7,326 bases of DNA from an uncultured Clostridia bacterium. GTDB lineage: Bacteria > Bacillota > Clostridia > Lachnospirales > Lachnospiraceae. How positions within the stretch are numbered: the stretch's first letter is position 1; each line of letters begins with the position of its first letter. The DNA lies in the NCBI GenBank assembly GCA_946405675.1, contig CAMJIC010000126.1, positions 1 through 7,326 on the forward strand. Direction: 5' to 3'. Below are positions 5,341-7,326 of this stretch, in pieces. A program made the position numbers and the translations under genes. Below the pieces are notes generated by a model, which saw only the letters and a program-made list of their open reading frames with translations, had not been told where the DNA came from and did not search any database.

Positions 5341-6372
5341 ATGAAAATGAATAAGGAAGAAATCAGAATTCTGGCAATTGAGAGTTCCTGCGATGAGACG
5401 GCGGCGGCTGTTGTGGTAAACGGGCGTGATGTGCGCTCCAATGTCATTTCCTCCCAGATCGACATCCATACGCTGTATGGGGGCGTGGTTCCCGAGATCG
5501 CTTCGAGGAAGCATATTGAACGGATCAATCAGGTGGTGCAGCAGGCGCTGGATGATGCGGATATGGCACTGGATGAGATGGACGCGGTGGCTGTGACCTA
5601 CGGTCCTGGTCTGGTGGGCGCGCTTCTGGTAGGGGTTGCCGAGGCGAAGGCAATCGCCTGGGCGAGGAGGCTTCCCCTTGTGGGTGTGCACCACATCGAG
5701 GGACATATCAGCGCGAACTATATCGAGAATCCGGATCTGGAGCCTCCCTTTGGCTGCCTGGTCGTCTCAGGAGGGCATACCCATTTGGTCCGGGTGAAGG
5801 ACTATGGGGAATATGAGATCCTGGGCAAGACCGCTGATGACGCGGCAGGGGAGGCATTTGACAAGGTGGCGCGGGCGATCGGCCTGGGCTATCCTGGAGG
5901 ACCGAAGATTGATCAGGCAGCCCGGAAGGGGGACGCCTTCGCAATCGAATTTCCCCGCGGGAAGGTGCGCGGGTCGGAGTATGATTTCTCGTTCAGCGGC
6001 CTGAAGAGCGCGGTGCTTAATTACCTGAATGAAAGGCGGATGAAGGGAGAGGGCATCCAGACAGAGGATGTAGCCGCATCCTTTCAGAGATCCGTGGTGG
6101 ACGTGCTGGTGGAACACAGTGCCCGCGCGATCAACGAATTCGGGTTCCGGAAGTTTGCGATCGCAGGCGGCGTAGCCTCTAATTCGGCGCTGAGGGCTGC
6201 GATGGAGGAGGCGTGCAGGAGGCGGGGAGTACAGTTCTACCGGCCGAGCCCCATCCTGTGTACGGACAATGCGGCGATGATCGGAGCTGCCGCCTACTAT
6301 GAATATATCAAAGGGGTACGATCTGACCTGAGCCTGAATGCAGTGCCGAACCTGAAGCTCGGGGAAAGGTAA
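5341..6372 (+). CDS. tsaD: tRNA N6-adenosine threonylcarbamoyltransferase TsaD
   Basis: TsaD is the catalytic subunit of t6A synthesis: it transfers threonylcarbamoyl from the TsaC product to A37 of tRNA. It works with TsaB and the ATPase TsaE, both encoded upstream. The 343 residues match the family (about 335-345). Visible are LAIESSCDET (11-20), GGVVPEIASRKH (47-58), TYGPGLVGALLVG (86-98), the metal site HIEGH with H118 and H122, SGGHTHLV (143-150), GEAFDKVAR (170-178), YPGGPKID (184-191), FSGLKSAV (218-225), AGGVASN (275-281) and CTDNAAM, whose D309 is the third metal ligand. The start is ambiguous: ATG 5341 has AGGAA 10 nt upstream, while ATG 5347 has AGAGG 9 nt upstream. The choice changes the protein by two residues. 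The ribosome-binding region lies in the last unit of the 34 bp array. Confidence 0.96.
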   Translation: MKMNKEEIRILAIESSCDETAAAVVVNGRDVRSNVISSQIDIHTLYGGVVPEIASRKHIERINQVVQQALDDADMALDEMDAVAVTYGPGLVGALLVGVAEAKAIAWARRLPLVGVHHIEGHISANYIENPDLEPPFGCLVVSGGHTHLVRVKDYGEYEILGKTADDAAGEAFDKVARAIGLGYPGGPKIDQAARKGDAFAIEFPRGKVRGSEYDFSFSGLKSAVLNYLNERRMKGEGIQTEDVAASFQRSVVDVLVEHSARAINEFGFRKFAIAGGVASNSALRAAMEEACRRRGVQFYRPSPILCTDNAAMIGAAAYYEYIKGVRSDLSLNAVPNLKLGER

Positions 6373-6431
6373 ACGGAGGGTAACTGTTCAGGACAGGTTC
6401 AGAACAGGTTCTGAACAGTTTCAACGGAGGG
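6372..6431. repeat. Small palindrome flanked by 9 bp direct repeats, between tsaD and ispD
   Basis: AACGGAGGG occurs at 6372-6380 and again at 6423-6431. Between them, AACTGTTCAG (6382-6391) and CTGAACAGTT (6411-6420) are a perfect 10 bp inverted repeat. An overlapping alternative, GTTCAGAAC (6397-6405) with GTTCTGAAC (6408-6416), is a perfect 9 bp pair with a 2 nt gap. Direct repeats around a palindrome look like a target-site duplication from a miniature insertion, but the repeated word is also a Shine-Dalgarno site, so duplication by slippage is possible. The two folds exclude each other. The right-hand AACGGAGGG serves ispD. Confidence 0.7.
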
Positions 6432-6440
6432 ATGGACGAG

Positions 6441-7214
6441 ATGGCAGAAGATGCCAGGAATGCGGAAAATCTCAAACTGGCAGCAGGCAGGGCGCGCAAT
6501 ATCGCGATCGTCCTTTCCGCCGGCCGTGGAAGCCGGATGCATACAAAGCAGGCAAAGCAGTACCTTGACCTGTGCGGAAAACCGGTGATTGCATGGTCTT
6601 TGCAGGCATTTGAAGGTTTTGGGCGGATCGATGACGTGATTCTTGTATCGGCACCTGACGATATTGCATATTGTCGAAGTGAGATCGTCGAAAAGTATCG
6701 ATTCGGGAAGGTGCGTGCCATTGTTCCCGGAGGAGCGGAGCGCTATCTTTCCGTGTGGGAGGGACTGAAGGCGGCGTCACGCATGCTTGATGGAGACAGT
6801 GGCAGCGGCGGGATGCGGGAATCCTGTATCCTGATTCACGATGGAGCCAGGCCTCTTGTAGACGGAAATATCATCTCCCGGTGCCTTGATGACGCGCTCC
6901 GGCATGGGGCGTGCGTCGCGGCAATGCCCGTGAAGGATACCATCAAGGTAGCTGATCCGTCTGGCTTTGCGGTCCGGACACCTGACCGCAGATCATTATG
7001 GCAGATCCAGACACCGCAGGCGTTTTCATTTTCTCTTGTCTATGAAGCTTACCGGAAGCTGATCGCGGAAGGAATCACGGATGTTACGGATGATGCCATG
7101 GTCGTGGAGCGGATGAGCGCTGCACATGTCAGGCTGACGGAAGGCTCATACCGGAATATCAAGATCACGACGCCTGAGGATCTGGAGATCGCGGAACTTT
7201 TCCTGAGAAAATAA
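6441..7214 (+). CDS. ispD: 2-C-methyl-D-erythritol 4-phosphate cytidylyltransferase IspD
   Basis: IspD joins CTP and methylerythritol 4-phosphate to give CDP-methylerythritol, the third step of the MEP isoprenoid pathway in the cytoplasm. From ATG 6441 it has 257 residues, about 20 more than usual, the excess being a hydrophilic N-terminus before IAIVLSAGRG. The nucleotide-binding loop SAGRGSRM is at 26-33, KQYLDL at 39-44, VPGGAERYLSV at 95-105, HDGARPLV at 133-140, PVKDTIK at 163-169, IQTPQAF at 189-195, TDDAMVVE at 216-223 and NIKITTPEDL at 239-248, with K241 in the usual catalytic position. I prefer ATG 6441 because GGAGG (6426-6430) is 10 nt upstream; ATG 6432 begins right after that site. 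Its start lies behind the repeat-flanked palindrome, separated from tsaD by about 70 nt. Confidence 0.93.
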   Translation: MAEDARNAENLKLAAGRARNIAIVLSAGRGSRMHTKQAKQYLDLCGKPVIAWSLQAFEGFGRIDDVILVSAPDDIAYCRSEIVEKYRFGKVRAIVPGGAERYLSVWEGLKAASRMLDGDSGSGGMRESCILIHDGARPLVDGNIISRCLDDALRHGACVAAMPVKDTIKVADPSGFAVRTPDRRSLWQIQTPQAFSFSLVYEAYRKLIAEGITDVTDDAMVVERMSAAHVRLTEGSYRNIKITTPEDLEIAELFLRK

Positions 7215-7238
7215 TTTTAAAAAACTTCATTTTCACCG

Positions 7239-7267
7239 TTGACATTCATCCGGCGATTTGATAATAT
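7239..7267 (+). promoter_or_regulatory. Strong sigma-70/SigA type promoter for the downstream tRNA
   Basis: TTGACA (7239-7244) and TAATAT (7262-7267) are separated by exactly 17 nt, near the SigA consensus. Transcription would start about 7274, some 20 nt before the tRNA. It lies 24 nt after the ispD stop; no terminator hairpin is visible between them, so ispD read-through may also reach the tRNA. Confidence 0.85.
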
Positions 7268-7296
7268 CATTCTCGCGCTGATCGGAAAGCGGCTTT

Positions 7297-7326
7297 GGAG
7301 AGGTATCGAAGTGGTCATAACGAGGC
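7297..7326 (+). tRNA. 5' end of a class II tRNA, probably tRNA-Ser (cut by window edge)
   Basis: The sequence begins with a plausible acceptor strand GGAGAGG (7297-7303), then T8-A9. A 3 bp D-stem TCG/CGA (7306-7308, 7321-7323) encloses a 12 nt loop with GTGGT. A GGAGAGG start with this D-arm resembles bacterial tRNA-Ser. The anticodon lies beyond the window, so the isotype is inferred. The strong promoter just upstream supports a real RNA gene. Confidence 0.75.

Noticed and set aside
4111..5706. 531-codon open frame on the minus strand opposite rnz and tsaD
   Set aside because: It is antisense to two strongly supported genes, crosses the 34 bp array (giving periodic peptide), and shows no family motif. 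It is a by-product of G+C-rich codon use on the other strand.
7215..7238. Rho-independent terminator after ispD
   Set aside because: The segment is A/T-rich but has no GC stem, so no terminator can be called.

Overview
The window looks like a piece of a chromosome from a Clostridia bacterium, most likely a Lachnospiraceae relative. This is inferred from the protein character, the G-rich Shine-Dalgarno sites, the moderately high G+C (judged by eye) and the gene set. No search was possible. It carries seven complete or nearly complete genes, one truncated gene at the left edge, and the first 30 nt of a tRNA at the right edge.

Layout. At the left edge (1-359, minus strand) is the N-terminal third of a CbiQ-type ECF transporter T protein. 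A roughly 700 bp divergent gap (360-1066) follows. It is filled with structured DNA: a 160 bp near-perfect palindromic element (503-662), a mosaic of smaller hairpins (682-825), a TATAAT box, and a leader with two foldable domains (851-1036). On the plus strand come queT (queuosine-precursor ECF S component), a NUDIX hydrolase fused in frame to TsaE, tsaB, rimI, rnz (RNase Z), tsaD and ispD. After ispD a near-consensus promoter (TTGACA, 17 nt, TAATAT) precedes a class II tRNA, probably tRNA-Ser.

Functional theme. Most of the plus-strand genes act on tRNA. TsaE, TsaB and TsaD are three of the four proteins that make N6-threonylcarbamoyladenosine (t6A37); TsaC/YwlC is not in the window. RNase Z trims tRNA 3' ends, and QueT imports a precursor of the wobble base queuosine. 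RimI is the usual neighbour of tsaB. IspD (isoprenoid MEP pathway) is metabolically separate.

What stands out. (1) The NUDIX and TsaE domains form one 361-residue reading frame. (2) Gene junctions carry repeats: a 30 bp triplication across the tsaB/rimI overlap that gives RimI a decapeptide repeat tail, a 34 bp tandem repeat spanning the rnz stop and tsaD start region, and a small palindrome flanked by 9 bp direct repeats between tsaD and ispD. (3) The cbiQ/queT gap holds a long palindromic element. (4) The queT leader can fold into two hairpin domains and may be a regulatory RNA, but it does not match the preQ1 riboswitch patterns I know.
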